NCBI GenBank assembly: GCA_035771165.1
Contig: JAWNZC010000327.1
Location: 1,735,501 to 1,799,500 of the forward strand
Length of the DNA: 64,000 bases
Direction: 5' to 3'
Origin: Paragorgia papillata
Lineage: Eukaryota > Cnidaria > Anthozoa > Scleralcyonacea > Coralliidae
Below the pieces are notes generated by a model. It saw nothing but the letters and a program-made list of their open reading frames with translations. It had not been told where the DNA came from and searched no databases. A program made the position numbers and the translations under genes. Below, in pieces: positions 12,114 to 21,990 of the stretch (positions within the stretch are counted from its first letter, which is position 1; each line of letters begins with the position of its first letter).

Positions 12114-12207
12114 CTATTAAATTGGAGTTTGACTATACATGTGGTTTATGTACAGATGTTCTGCATGCAATTGAGCAACAAACAGATTGAGATAAAAATT
12201 AAAAATG

Positions 12208-12476
12208 CGACTTTGTTAAAAAAAATTTAGCGACTTGAAAATTCAGACCTATAATAATTATTGATACAATAATTACTTTTTCCCCCTTTTTTTTTCTTTT
12301 TGCATACGCCCTTATTTGATTTATTATTCTTCGTAATAGGAACTTTGCTGTTTCAGAAGGCATCCTTTCCCCTGATCTTCACGAGGCATATACACCTGTG
12401 ACTGTGCGTCGATTGTCCGACAACGTGGCTCCAAAGCGTTCAGACAGAGAATGTTATTTGTTTTGTTTTGAAGGTG
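12208..12476 (+). repeat. Duplicated segment with exon-like core, copy 1
   Basis: Bases 12208-12476 recur at 16273-16540 with a handful of substitutions. The core of the segment is the exon-like block described next. Confidence 0.85.
12357..12473 (+). pseudogene. Exon-like block, copy 1 (unknown protein)
   Basis: CTTTGCTGTTTCAG directly precedes 12357 and AAG|GTGAGT ends the block at 12473. One frame (phase 2 in, phase 1 out) is fully open for 38 codons and contains PVTVRRLSDNV and a CYLFC cysteine pair; the other two frames have stops. This looks like a real internal exon, either of an unassembled gene or of a captured fragment. No matching neighbouring exons were found between here and 17 kb. 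Confidence 0.35.
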
Positions 12477-12561
12477 AGTCTTAATTGAAATTTAATATGA
12501 TTGATCGTTTATTATTTTTAATTAATTAGATTTAATTTTGGTTGCATAAGAGACCAAGTGA

Positions 12562-13096
12562 TCTATATATAACTGAATATGATAATTATTGAACGAACAT
12601 TGCTTACTGCTCATAAATGACTTTGATATTGTGTTTACGCGTAATGGCCATATGCGTGGTGTGGTGTGGTGTGGTGTGGTGTGGTGTGGTGTGGTGTGGT
12701 GTGGTGTGGTGTGGTGTGGTGTGGTGTTTGTTCTATTGCGTTGCGTTGCGCCGCGTTAGGTTGCGTTGGACTGTGCTGTGCCGTGTCGTGCGGTGTTGTG
12801 TTGCGATCAGTTGTGTTGTACAGTGCAGTGTGATGTTGTGTTGTGTTGTGTTGTGTTGTGTTGTGTTGTGCTGTTCTGCTGGGTGTTGAGTGGTGTAGTG
12901 TGATGTGTCGTGTTGTGGTATGCTTTGCTGTTGAATGTTGTGCTGTGTTTTGGTGTGGTGTGGTGTTGTGTGTTGTGGTGTGGTATTTTGCAGTCTGGTA
13001 TGGTATGCTGTGCTGTTGTGTGATGTTGTGGTGTGCTTGTACGGTGTGTTGTGCTATGTTGGGGTGCGCTGTGGTGTGTTGTGGTCAGGGACGTAG
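12562..13096. repeat. GTGGT/GTTGT pentanucleotide block, copy 1
   Basis: A unique-looking lead (from 12562) followed by (GTGGT)n at about 12657-12726 and (TGTTG)n-type arrays to 13090. The whole block is duplicated at 14609-15203. Long open frames on both strands here are simple-repeat artefacts. It ends in CAGGGACGTAG (13086-13096), the terminus of the element complete at 15204-15598. Confidence 0.9.
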
Positions 13097-13576
13097 TAGT
13101 AACATCGTCACTCGGAGTAGCACCTAATATCACTGTATATTTTGTGTAGAGTACAGACTCTAGTTATAGGCTTTCATATACCTTCATGTCTTTAAATCCG
13201 CTTCGTGTTATAACCACGCAATATTATGGATTAATTGCTTAACATTTTGTATTCTAAGGGTGTGGAGTGACACATGATACTTTGAGTTAGGCAACTGATT
13301 AAACAGAGTAATCTTTAGTGATTAATTTCCATATATATGCACTATTGTATAAACATTGTAAAATAATTCATAATTTTTGAAACTTTTAATCCATTAAAAT
13401 TTCTAACCTGAAATTTTTTAAAAAGCTAATTTTTATTTAAAAACGAAACAATAAATCAAATTATTTGATGTATTGTTTCTTTTTTGTGAAGAGACTTTGC
13501 TGTTCCAGAAGGTGTAAACAGACACCAGTCTGTGGTCCTGACAATTATTTAAAAACACTAAAATTATAATCCCTTT
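13097..13576. other. Unassigned
   Basis: AT-rich, with no recognised feature except a CAG-ending pyrimidine tract near 13510 that resembles a splice acceptor but leads into no useful open frame. Confidence 0.5.
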
Positions 13577-14596
13577 TAAGCCGGACACCTTTCTTAAGCA
13601 GACACCTTTCTTAAGAAGACACCTTTCGTAATCGGATACCTCTCTTAAACAGACACCTTTCTTATTAAAGGTGGCTCGACAGTCTAAATAATGAGAAATT
13701 ACGTATTTTCTTCATAAAAAGTTCTGCACAGGCCTCATGATCTTCAAGTGAGGAAATCATGTTTCCAGTAAATGCAGAAAACATTTGCATAAAATCTGTC
13801 GCTCACCATAAAGACAAGTTTTCTAGATACACAAGCGCTACAAGTATAAGTCTTTTCAATGATCAAGACCACCACTAGAGCTATGCAATGAGCTAAAAAG
13901 AAGATCATGACACCTGTGCAAAACTTTTCATGAAGAAAAAACGTAATTTCTCATGATATGGACTGTCGAGTCACCTTAAGCAGACACCTCTCTTAAGCAG
14001 ACACCTTGCTTAAGCGGTCACCTTTCGTAATCGGATACGTTTCTTAAACGGACACCTCTCTTAAACGGACACCTTTCTTAAGGGGACACCTATCTTAAGG
14101 GGACACCTTTCTTAAGCAGACACCTCTCTTAAGCGCGAACACCTCTCTTAAGCGAACACCTTCGTGGACACCTTTCTAAAGCGAACACTTCTCTTAAGCG
14201 GTCACCTCTCTTAAGCGGACACCTTCTGTGGACACCTTTCTTAAGCGAACACCTTTCTTAAGCGGACACCTCTCTTAAGCGGACACCTTCTGTGGACACC
14301 TCTCTTAAGCGAACACCTCTCTTAAGCGGACACCTTCTGTGGACACCTTTCTTAAGCGAACACCTTTCTTAAGCGGACACCTCTCTTAAGCGGACACCTT
14401 CTGTGGACACCTCTCTTAAGCGAACACCTTCTGTGGACACCTTTCTTAAGCGAACACCTTCTGTGGACACCTCTCTTAAGCGGACACCTCTCTTAAGCGA
14501 ACACCTTCTGTGGACACCTTTCTTAAGCGGACATCTCTCTTAACTCTTAAGCGGACACCTTCTGTGGACACCTTTCTTAAGCGGACACCTTCTGTG
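13577..14596. repeat. 17-bp minisatellite, array 2, split by a MITE
   Basis: Same TTAAGCGGACACCTCTC family at 13577-13666 and 13980-14596. The second part shows a clear higher-order repeat alternating GCGAACACC, GCGGACACC and CTTCTGTGGACACC units. Confidence 0.95.
13669..13978. mobile_element. Palindromic MITE inserted in minisatellite array 2
   Basis: Ends AAGGTGGCTCGACAGTC and GACTGTCGAGTCACCTT are inverted, and the arms remain complementary inward (for example GAGAAATTACGT against ACGTAATTTCTC). Insertion at a TTAA-rich minisatellite unit is visible. It encodes nothing. Confidence 0.8.
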
Positions 14597-14608
14597 GGTC
14601 TATATACA

Positions 14609-15203
14609 ACTGAATATGATAATTATTGAACGAACATTGCTGACTAGCTCGTATATGACTTTCATATTGTGTTTACGCGTATAATGGCCATATGCGTGGT
14701 GTGGTGTGGTGTGGTGTTTGTTCTATTGCGTTGCGTTGCGTTGCGTTGCGCCGCGTTAGGTTGCGTTGGACTGTGCTGTGCCGTGTCGTGCGGTGTTGTA
14801 TTGCGATCAGTTGTGTTGTATAGTGCAGTGTTGTGTTGTGTTGTGTTGTGTTGTGTTGTGTTGTGTTGTGTTGTGTTGTGTTGTGTTGTGTTGTGTTGTG
14901 TTGTGTTGTGTTGTGCTGTTCTGCTGGGTGTTGAGTGGTGTAGTGTGATGTGTCGTGTTGTGGCATGCTTTGCTGTTGGATGTTGTGTTGTGTTGTGTTG
15001 TGTTGTGTTGTGTTGTGATGTGTTTTGGTACGGTGTGGTGTGGTGTGGTGTTGTGTGTTGTGGTCTGGTGTGTTGTAGTCTGGTATAGTATGCTGTGCTG
15101 TTGTGTGATGTGTGTGTTGTGCTGTTGGGTGTTGTGGTGTGCTGTGGTGTGGTGTTGTATGGTGTGTTGTGCTATGTTGGGGTGCGCTGTGGTGTGTTGT
15201 GGT
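14609..15203. repeat. GTGGT/GTTGT pentanucleotide block, copy 2
   Basis: Duplicate of 12562-13085 with an expanded (GTTGT)n tract at about 14824-14914 and another at 14979-15018. Expansion differences between the copies reflect slippage. Long frames rich in V, L and C (or T, H and N on the other strand) are artefacts. Confidence 0.9.
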
Positions 15204-15598
15204 CAGGGACGTAGCCATAGGGGCAGCGGCGGGAGCGGTCGCTCCCCCCCCCCCCCCCTTTGCATGATGAAATTTTGTTTTGAACACTCGTACTCAGATG
15301 CACAGGTGATTTACCCAGCGGTTATTGACTGGATCTCAGTCGCTCTTCTGACGCTAGTGAAATGGTACCTTCCTTGGCTCCTAATCCAGTCTCCGTATGT
15401 ATCGCACGCATGTAACTTAACTCAACGGTTGGGTTTTTTTTAAAAGTTTTTTATGATTTCAAACTTTCAGAATTGTGTAAAATCTTCTCCCAAAATGCAG
15501 GAAATGCCATTTTAGAGACTCTAGATTTCAACATTTTCCGGGATTCCCCAAGAAGTTTCGCTCCTCCCCTTTCAAAATCCTGCATGACTACGTCCCTG
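15204..15598. mobile_element. hAT-like non-autonomous DNA transposon
   Basis: The 395-bp element has inverted ends CAGGGACGTAG and CTACGTCCCTG. It is flanked by GTTGTGGT (15196-15203) and GTTGCGGT (15599-15606), a 7-of-8 match expected of the 8-bp target duplication of hAT transposons. It includes a run of about 16 C at 15244. No transposase frame is present. Confidence 0.75.
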
Positions 15599-15719
15599 GT
15601 TGCGGTGTGCTGCGATGGGTTGTGTTGCGTTGTGTTGTTTGGTATTCTACGCCGAGCGAAATACTTTAATATATAGAAATAATGTCATTCATTCTATTTA
15701 CTTCGTGATCATAAATAAT

Positions 15720-15940
15720 TACACAGTAAATCTTAGGTGCTCATTATAAGAGAAATGTCAGCCCGGCTCTGAAATCTCACTTAGGTTACTTTAGCCGAAA
15801 TAAAGTGTCATGATATAATGAGGCTGAATTTCAGCCCGGGCCAAAATTATAAGGGCTCCTTGTGTAATGGCAATTCTAACCTTTCAGGAGCTGTTTACAT
15901 GAGCCGGGCTAGCCCGGTTAAATCCTCTCTTAAATTCAAA
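15720..15940. repeat. AGCCCGG-family dispersed repeat
   Basis: Contains paired GC islands (TCAGCCCGGGCC, GAGCCGGGCTAGCCCGG) in AT-rich sequence. The same words appear at 18542-18705, inside the MITE arms at 28086-28767, and at about 32910-33160, 40975-41160, 42965-43180 and 54570-54770. It appears to be a family of MITE relics. Confidence 0.55.
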
Positions 15941-16085
15941 ATTGTTCTGAAGCCTCCTACATACAAGAGCGAAATAAAAGTAGTGTGCTGCGTAGGCAGT
16001 GTTGAAACAACAATCGAAATATAATAAGGTTAGATATACTACCGAAACAGAGAACGTAGGACGGTAGGAGTATATAATATTAACC

Positions 16086-16109
16086 TTTCGGGCGAAGGCC
16101 CTTCGTCAG
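16086..16109 (-). ncRNA. Hammerhead-like core
   Basis: On the - strand CTGACGA (16109-16103), a GGGC/GCCC stem and GAAA (16089-16086) occur in hammerhead order. It is one of several such motifs and lies next to the duplicated 16117-16272 block. Catalytic competence cannot be judged. Confidence 0.4.
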
Positions 16110-16116
16110 AGCGAAA

Positions 16117-16272
16117 CGTGCCGAAGGGTGTCGCTCAAAACGTTAGACTCCTACGTTCTCTGTTTCGGCAGTATATTAAATCTTACTATATTTCGATAGC
16201 TGTTAGTATAGCTCCGCTCTTTGAGGAAGTCGTTCGAGGGGCTCCGCTCGTGAAGATGAGATGTCTTGTATA
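16117..16272. repeat. Local duplication (partner 16552-16719)
   Basis: The word series GTGCCGAAGGGTGTCGCTC ... GATGAGATGTCTTGTA recurs at 16552-16719 with small changes. The exon-like block lies between the copies. The arrangement suggests a tandem duplication of repeat plus exon. Confidence 0.8.
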
Positions 16273-16420
16273 CGACTTTGTTAAAAAAAATTTAGCGACT
16301 TGAAAATTCAGATCTATAATAATTATTGATACAATAATTACTTTTTCCTCCTATTTTTTATTTTTCCATATGCCCTTATTTGATTTATTATTCTTCGTAA
16401 TAGGAACTTTGCTGTTTCAG

Positions 16421-16537
16421 AAGGCATCCTTTCCTCTGATCTTCACGAGGTATATACACCTGTGACTGTGCGTCGATTGTCCGACAACGTGGCTCCAAAG
16501 CTTTCAGACAGAGAATGTTATTTGTTTTGTTATGAAG
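16421..16537 (+). pseudogene. Exon-like block, copy 2 (unknown protein)
   Basis: Same acceptor-like sequence, same 38 open codons and same phases as the block at 12357-12473, with a few amino-acid changes (for example F to Y before the last Glu). The downstream junction is GAAG|GTGCAT rather than GTGAGT, so splicing would be weaker. The open frame is kept despite several substitutions between copies. Confidence 0.35.
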
Positions 16538-16877
16538 GTGCATAAGATAGGGTGCCGAAGGGTGTCGCTCCGAAGACGTTAGACTCCAACGTTCTCTGTT
16601 TCGGCAGTATATCAAATTTTACTATACTTCGATTGTATATACGAGAGCTGTTAGTATAGCACCGCTCTTTGAGGAAGTCGTTCGAGGGGCTCCGCTCGTG
16701 AAGATGAGATGTCTTGTAGAGACTTGAGAAAAACGGCGATGTCTAAATAAGGCCTCTTGCCCTCTTCTGTTCTTGAGGGCCGCTATTGATAGCAGCTTAA
16801 TCTGGAATAAGCTGAATGAGCTGCCCTGTTTAAATAAAGGTATATCTAATTCTTTGAAAGTTTTCATGGCGATAATG

Positions 16878-16925
16878 TAATATAAATAAGTTTTGTGGTG
16901 TTTCCACAAAACTTATTTATATTAA
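16878..16925. repeat. Perfect hairpin
   Basis: About 22-base arms (TAATATAAATAAGTTTTGTG and complement) surround a four-base loop. It is probably a solo palindromic repeat; no terminator role is expected in this genome. Confidence 0.85.
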
Positions 16926-17754
16926 AGGTATATCTATTTAAATATGAAAATCTCGACTGCCCTTGCCGTGTTTCGATAGCTGCATGAGTGCAGTTAGAGT
17001 TAGAGAATGCGTTGATTCGGAGACCTTCATGGGTTTGATTCCTGGTAGGTGTAGTCAAAATCTTTCATATTATCATAATAAGAAGATTGTAATTGTTTTG
17101 AAACTGGTCTTTACAAAAGCATTCGAATTAAAGCAAACTAAAAGCTTAGTTAATACTTGCTTTTTCTTAGCCCGCGCGCTGAAATTTTTTGGCCTCTATA
17201 TGACAAACTTTAAAAAAATATTCATTATGGCGTGGCGGTTTGAGAACAAATAAATATCACCGTGCTTATAGATTATATATAGATTTTTGTAATTGAATGT
17301 CAACACCTAGCATAATTATATATTTTTGCTTTGAAATGGTTAATTGTGCAAACTCTTCGGACAAAAATCCAAAACTTTGTTGACTTTGGCAAATTTGACT
17401 TATGTATTTGATATTAGGTGTATTAAAAGCGATAAAATCTGCAAACACATATTATAACTGTATAATTTTAGAAAGTGAAAGTTTAAAGAGGCTATATATG
17501 TAGTGCATGCAGCCAGCATCCCAAAATTGATCGATTGGTACCACTTGGGGGGACAAAGGTTAATGTTCATGGTGATGGAGGTAAACATCCCTATAGTTTA
17601 CATTTTTGGATGATAGGGTTTCCAGATGTGTCATTTTCAGGGAGAAATTTCTGACCCTAACCCCAACAGGCAGTTTTCCAGTATGAGAGCTAGGAATTCC
17701 ATTGCATCGGTGTTTAATTCAGTAAGTTTCATTCTATACTAAACTTTTATAATA
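16926..17754. other. Unassigned
   Basis: AT-rich sequence with short open frames but no similarity I recognise. Confidence 0.5.
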
Positions 17755-17850
17755 ACTACTTAATAACCGAGAGTGAGATCTTTACGGTAAAATATTAAAC
17801 CCACGTCTTGCTGTATTGACCGAGCGATAGCGAGGTTAATACGCTGAAGA
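17755..17850. mobile_element. Half copy of the 20338-20486 fold-back element
   Basis: Shares CTACTTAATAACCGAGAGTG and the following roughly 80 bases with the fold-back at 20338-20486 and stops at its centre. Confidence 0.7.
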
Positions 17851-17875
17851 CCAAATTAAATGAAGACAGAAAAAA

Positions 17876-18410
17876 ATGCCGAGTTTCCAAGGAGTCGAAA
17901 AACTAGATTGGAAAGAACAAGTAGATAACATCAGTAAGGAAGCATCTAGAGCAATAGGTGTTCTAAGATTATGCAAACCTTATGTTTCTAAAGATACTTT
18001 GGAAACAATGTATAAAGCATTAATTAGTCCTACCACATTTCGACTATTGTTCCCTGGTCTGGGGAAATTGCTCAGCAACTCTAAAATATTCACTGCAAAA
18101 ACTTCAAAATAGAGCAGGAAGAATAATAACAGGAGATACCTATGATGTGCGTTCACGGGAAATCTTAAGAAAATTAGGCTGGGTATAGAACTAGAAAAAC
18201 GAAGAAATGCTAAAATGCAAAATTATATGCAAGATGTGATGAGAGGAAATTGTCCAACTATAATTTACGAACTTTTTAAAACATGCAACAATGTTAATTA
18301 TAATTTAAGAAGCAATAATAAATTACTGATGTTATCTAAACCAAATACTAATTCCATGAAGCGAAGCTTTGGTTAGTTATAGGGGCTAAGGTTTGGAATC
18401 AATATTCAGT
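17876..18410 (+). pseudogene. CR1/L2-like LINE reverse transcriptase 3' end, decayed
   Basis: The translated frame holds WKEQVDNISKEASRAIGVLR, then YKALISP, and after a frame change LQKLQNRAGRIITG and YDVRSREILRKLGW, ending near YNLRS and GAKVWN. This series is the thumb and tail region of CR1/L2/Jockey-group LINE reverse transcriptases, which I recognise by pattern. The catalytic motifs are absent, at least two frameshifts occur, and the 5' part is missing. It is a dead fragment. Confidence 0.8.
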
Positions 18411-18541
18411 TAATTAAATTGACAAATTGTTTACCTTTTTAATAATATTACAAAACAAATTTAAAAAAATGTATATATGTATATGCTGTATGTGTAAAAT
18501 AGTTCCTTTTTTTTTTTTGGTTTTTATACAAATTTTTGGTC

Positions 18542-18705
18542 AATTCCTTCATGTAAACACGGGTTGACTTGACCCGGGCTCGTGTAAAGTGTTGGCAATA
18601 TGATAATTTGTGTTGAGAAAAGCTGACCCGGGTTGGGAAAAAAACGAGCCAAGTCAGGGATGGCGAGCTGACCCGGGCTGGCATTCAACCCGGGCTCGTG
18701 TAAGC
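18542..18705. repeat. GACCCGGGCT inverted dispersed repeat
   Basis: Both ends carry AACCCGGGCTCGTGTAA-like sequence in opposed orientation (CACGGGTTGACTTGACCCGG at the left), consistent with a short MITE of the AGCCCGG family. Confidence 0.6.
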
Positions 18706-19056
18706 ATGTTTGATCCCTGTCTCGAGCCCAGGATCATTTTCCGAGTATTTGAGCTTGATGAATGTCTACCAAACGTCTATTAATCACATCTTTTGTGTTT
18801 TATCTTTGTTCAAAACAGGACGTTATGGAATTTTTAACAGGAAGAAATTCAAAAAGAAATTTGCAAATGTTTTTATGGGAGAGTTCTAACAAGATTTTCA
18901 AGTTTGCAAAGGTAATCGATCAAAATTGTAACCAAGTTATAGAAACTCAAAGTATATTAGGAACACTTGAGGTGGTTTCCCATGGTATATATTAGTTTTA
19001 TTATATATTTTGTTATTATTTTATTATAGTTTTATTATTATGGCTTCTTATAGAAA

Positions 19057-19571
19057 ACAAAATGAACATTTTATATCATTGTAAATTTTTGTTTCACGCC
19101 GAAAGCCCATCCCTCCTGCTTTGTTGTCTGAAATTTTCAGAGCTAAGTAGTTATCTACTCGCTTCCTGTAGTCATTTAAAGAGGTAACATCAAAATTTGA
19201 ACTTGTCCAAATTATGTATGCTACGTCAAGATTTGGAAATCTTCTCCTAAAGGCTTCCCTTGTCCTTGTTGGGCTTCTTGTTCCATGATAGGAAAGTACC
19301 ATGAATCAGTGCTCTTTCCTCGGGAGTGAATTGTTGTCCAACCATCTTAAGACGGATTAAGACTGCCTACATGGCAAACATGTGCATGGAACTCTCATGA
19401 GCATTGTTATTACGCCAAGGAACCCCACATGATTTGATGCCGCATTGCTTCATTTGGAATCAAACTATATTCCCCTGTGGTCAGTTTTCACATGCATATG
19501 TATTCAAACTTGTATTCCGCACTCAAAAAAGCTGTGATCAAAAACGGGATGGGCGACATTCGTTTGGGACA
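19057..19571 (-). pseudogene. Mariner-like transposase fragment, internally deleted
   Basis: Reading the - strand from the terminus TACAGGGTGTCCCA near 19571, a frame starts at about 19345 with MVGQQFTPEERAL and continues, after a frameshift, as LSYHGTRSPTRTREAFRRRF. This matches the helix-turn-helix N-terminus common in IS630/mariner-related transposases. It then jumps to C-terminal-looking sequence ending near 19060. The catalytic DDE core is missing. Confidence 0.55.
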
Positions 19572-19599
19572 CCCTGTATTTTTCCAAAATCTGTAGGTA

Positions 19600-19765
19600 G
19601 CAGATAAATTGCATAATTTGGACAAGTTCAAATTTTGATGTTGTCTACAACAAAGAAGGAGTGATGGGCTTTCGGCGTGATATAAAAATTTACTTCTTGT
19701 ACCCAAATTAAAGAAGATGCAGTAGAAAAACGGATGGGGGGCATTTTTTTGGGACACCCTGTAGT
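19600..19765 (+). mobile_element. Inverted second end of the mariner-like element
   Basis: Bases 19612-19700 are an inverted copy of 19080-19225. The block ends in GGGACACCCTGTAG, the same terminus as at 19560-19571. Two opposed copies therefore lie back to back. Confidence 0.6.
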
Positions 19766-19921
19766 TGGCCATATAGCGTTTTAAGAAATGTCACAACAAC
19801 TTAACCTGCGATGAACTCGTTGCAAGATTGTTCGTAGCAACCCGGAGCAAGGCTTGCAAATGCATTTTATACAGAGAAAAAAAGTGCGGGTAAACTGCCG
19901 AGATTTTTAGTAAGGAGAAAC

Positions 19922-19990
19922 TGACGTTTTGAGCGAAGCCTTTCATCAGAGTAAAATGTGATGAAGAGCTATGCTCGAAACGTCAGTTTT
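19922..19990. ncRNA. Opposed pair of hammerhead-like cores
   Basis: On the + strand TGATGA (19959-19964), an AGAGC/GCTC stem and GAAACGTC follow in order. On the - strand CTGATGA (19949-19943) is followed by a similar stem but AAAA instead of GAAA. This again is a head-to-head pair of repeat ends with at least one mutated core. Confidence 0.4.
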
Positions 19991-19994
19991 TCGT

Positions 19995-20337
19995 TAAAGT
20001 GAATTAATATATGGCACGGATTACTTCCGGTAAAATCACGCGCTGTGATTGGTTGCTGACGGGACGAGATTTCTCCGTAATCCCACCGGCATTATGAAAA
20101 TTGTTAATGCCCTACGATTGGAAACAAACAAAAAATCCTAATAAGAAACTTTTATTGCCGAAAAACGGCGAAAATAGATGAAATAGACGACGATGAACAT
20201 TATAAAAGTAAATTCTATCATCCAGACGAGAAAGAAACAGAAGAAAATAACGCTAGTTCGGTGTTTTGACGAAGTTAAAGGAAGCGAAGACCAAGAAATA
20301 CAAGATTGATTTTGAAATGAAAAGTGCCATATAATAA
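19995..20337. other. Unassigned
   Basis: No recognised feature other than sequence typical of dispersed repeats (GCTGTGATTGGTTGC). Confidence 0.4.
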
Positions 20338-20486
20338 ACTACTTAATAACCTCGACGGTTCGGTCTTTGCGGTAAAATATTAAACCTCGGTCTTGAGCGT
20401 ATTAACCTCGCATCGCTCGGTCAATACAGCAAGACCTCGGTTTAATATTTTACCGTAAAGACCTCACTCTCGGTTATTAAGTAGTT
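20338..20486. mobile_element. Fold-back element, 149 bp
   Basis: ACTACTTAATAACC at the left and its complement at the right bound arms of about 70 bases. A half copy lies at 17755-17850 and a weaker relic near 44115-44200. Confidence 0.8.
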
Positions 20487-20489
20487 AGT

Positions 20490-20777
20490 AATACGAGCAA
20501 CAAATTGCTGCAACATTGTTGCGTTGCAAGTACGTATTACACCTCAAACATTGTCACGCAACAAAATTTCGTTGTTGCAAGTTGAAACAGCTATTTCAAG
20601 CAAGTAGAAATGGAGTCTACTTTTTTCAACAAATTTTTTTCAACTAATTGCAACAAAATCATTGTTGCGTGACAATGTTTAAGGTGGGTGGTAATACGTG
20701 CAACAACGCCTTTCAACTTGCAACGCAACAAAATTGTGTTGAAAGTTGAAGCAAAATGTCGCTCGTATTACCTCACC
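20490..20777. mobile_element. MITE with AAGGTGAGGTAATACG termini, copy 1
   Basis: A fold-back of about 285 bp rich in CAACTTGCAACGCAACA in both orientations. A sister copy is at 34600-34888. Both adjoin hammerhead-like repeat ends, suggesting insertion into the same host repeat. Confidence 0.75.
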
Positions 20778-20954
20778 TTTACTAAAAATCTCGGCCTTTA
20801 CCACCTTCTCACTTTGCTCTGTTCAAAACACTGCCTACGCAGCATTCTACTTTTTACACTCTCGAATGCATTTGATATCAGCGTGATGACAAATTGCAAC
20901 ATGGCCAACTTCCGAAGTAACAACTTCGTCAACTTGTGCAATTTTGACTATACA

Positions 20955-21133
20955 ATCAACACCTAACATCTTAGCTGTGATCCGTGGTCTGAACTGTGTC
21001 GTATGGCGGCTGCCTGCATGGAGCGCCTTTGATATGCCTCGATACGACCACGTTAAGTTGATCTGCGTCCTTCGTAATTCAGCCGCTGGCTGCGAGTAAA
21101 GGATGATTAGCCCCCAATCCTTTATCCTTTATA
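20955..21133 (+). mobile_element. 5S-derived SINE, 5'-truncated copy
   Basis: Matches the body and CCTTTATCCTTTAT tail of the SINE at 28292-28661 but lacks the 5S-like head. The body word GTGATCCGTGGTCTGAACTG is shared by all copies. Confidence 0.8.
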
Positions 21134-21309
21134 TGTACTGTGATTCAGACTAGTTCCTAGTCCTCTTTTCTCTCGAACTTATTTTGCTGACGTCACAGAA
21201 TAGGGATCGAGCGAGGGGACTAGCGGAAAATGTTCATCTTTATCTATCGTGAATCCTGCTGGAGCTCGGATTCTTTAATCTTTATGAACGAGGGCACACT
21301 GTTATTTTC

Positions 21310-21990
21310 AAGGAGTTATTATAACTCTAAAAGTGGAGTTAAAATGTTAGGTTCAGAATAACACACTTTTCAGGGGTCATTTTAACTCCTATATTTAACT
21401 CCAAATCTGGAGTTACAATAACTCCAGGATAGGAGTTAGTTTAGCTCTGTAAATTTAGTTATTATAACTCCAGAAAAAGAGTTCAAGGGTCATTTTAACT
21501 CCTATATTTAACTCCAAATCTGGAGTTACAATAACTCCAGAATAGGAGTTAGTTTAGCTCTGTAAAAGGAGTTGTTATAACTCCAGAAAGAGAGTTCAGG
21601 GGTCATTTGAACTCCTATATTTAACTCCAAATCTGGAGTTACAATAACTCTAGAATAGGAGTTACAATAACTCCAGAATAAGAGTTAGTTTAGCTCTGTA
21701 AATGGAGTTATTATAACTCCAGAAAAGGAGTCATAATTTTAGGTTCAGAATAACACACTTTTCAGGGGTCATTTTAACTCCTATATTTAACTCCAAATTT
21801 GGAGTTAAAATAACTCAAGGATAGGAGTTACTTTAGCTCTGCAATGGAGTTATTATAACTCCCTACAAAGTTATTATAACTCCAAAACTAGTCCCAATTT
21901 GAGGTTCAATTTAACACCCTTTCCGGAGTTATTTTAACTCCTATTTAAACTCAAATTTAGGAATTAACGTTACTCCAACTAAATGGTTAT
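21310..21990. repeat. Left subterminal array, about 112-bp units
   Basis: A unit beginning CAGGGGTCATTTTAACTCC recurs near 21373, 21487 and 21597 and again near 21765, filled with GGAGTTAnnnTAACTCC palindromic words. Confidence 0.9.

Noticed and set aside
11575..14596. CRISPR-like regular array
   Set aside because: Units are contiguous with no unique spacers and the genome is plainly eukaryotic; it is a minisatellite.
12617..15443. Cysteine/valine-rich and histidine/threonine-rich frames
   Set aside because: Direct products of GTGGT and GTTGT pentamers, present on both strands.
18819..18911. Possible 93-base internal exon (AACAG before, GTAATC after, open frame with MEFLTGRNSK)
   Set aside because: No neighbouring exon, no recognised domain, and one open frame of this length is easily due to chance in AT-rich DNA.
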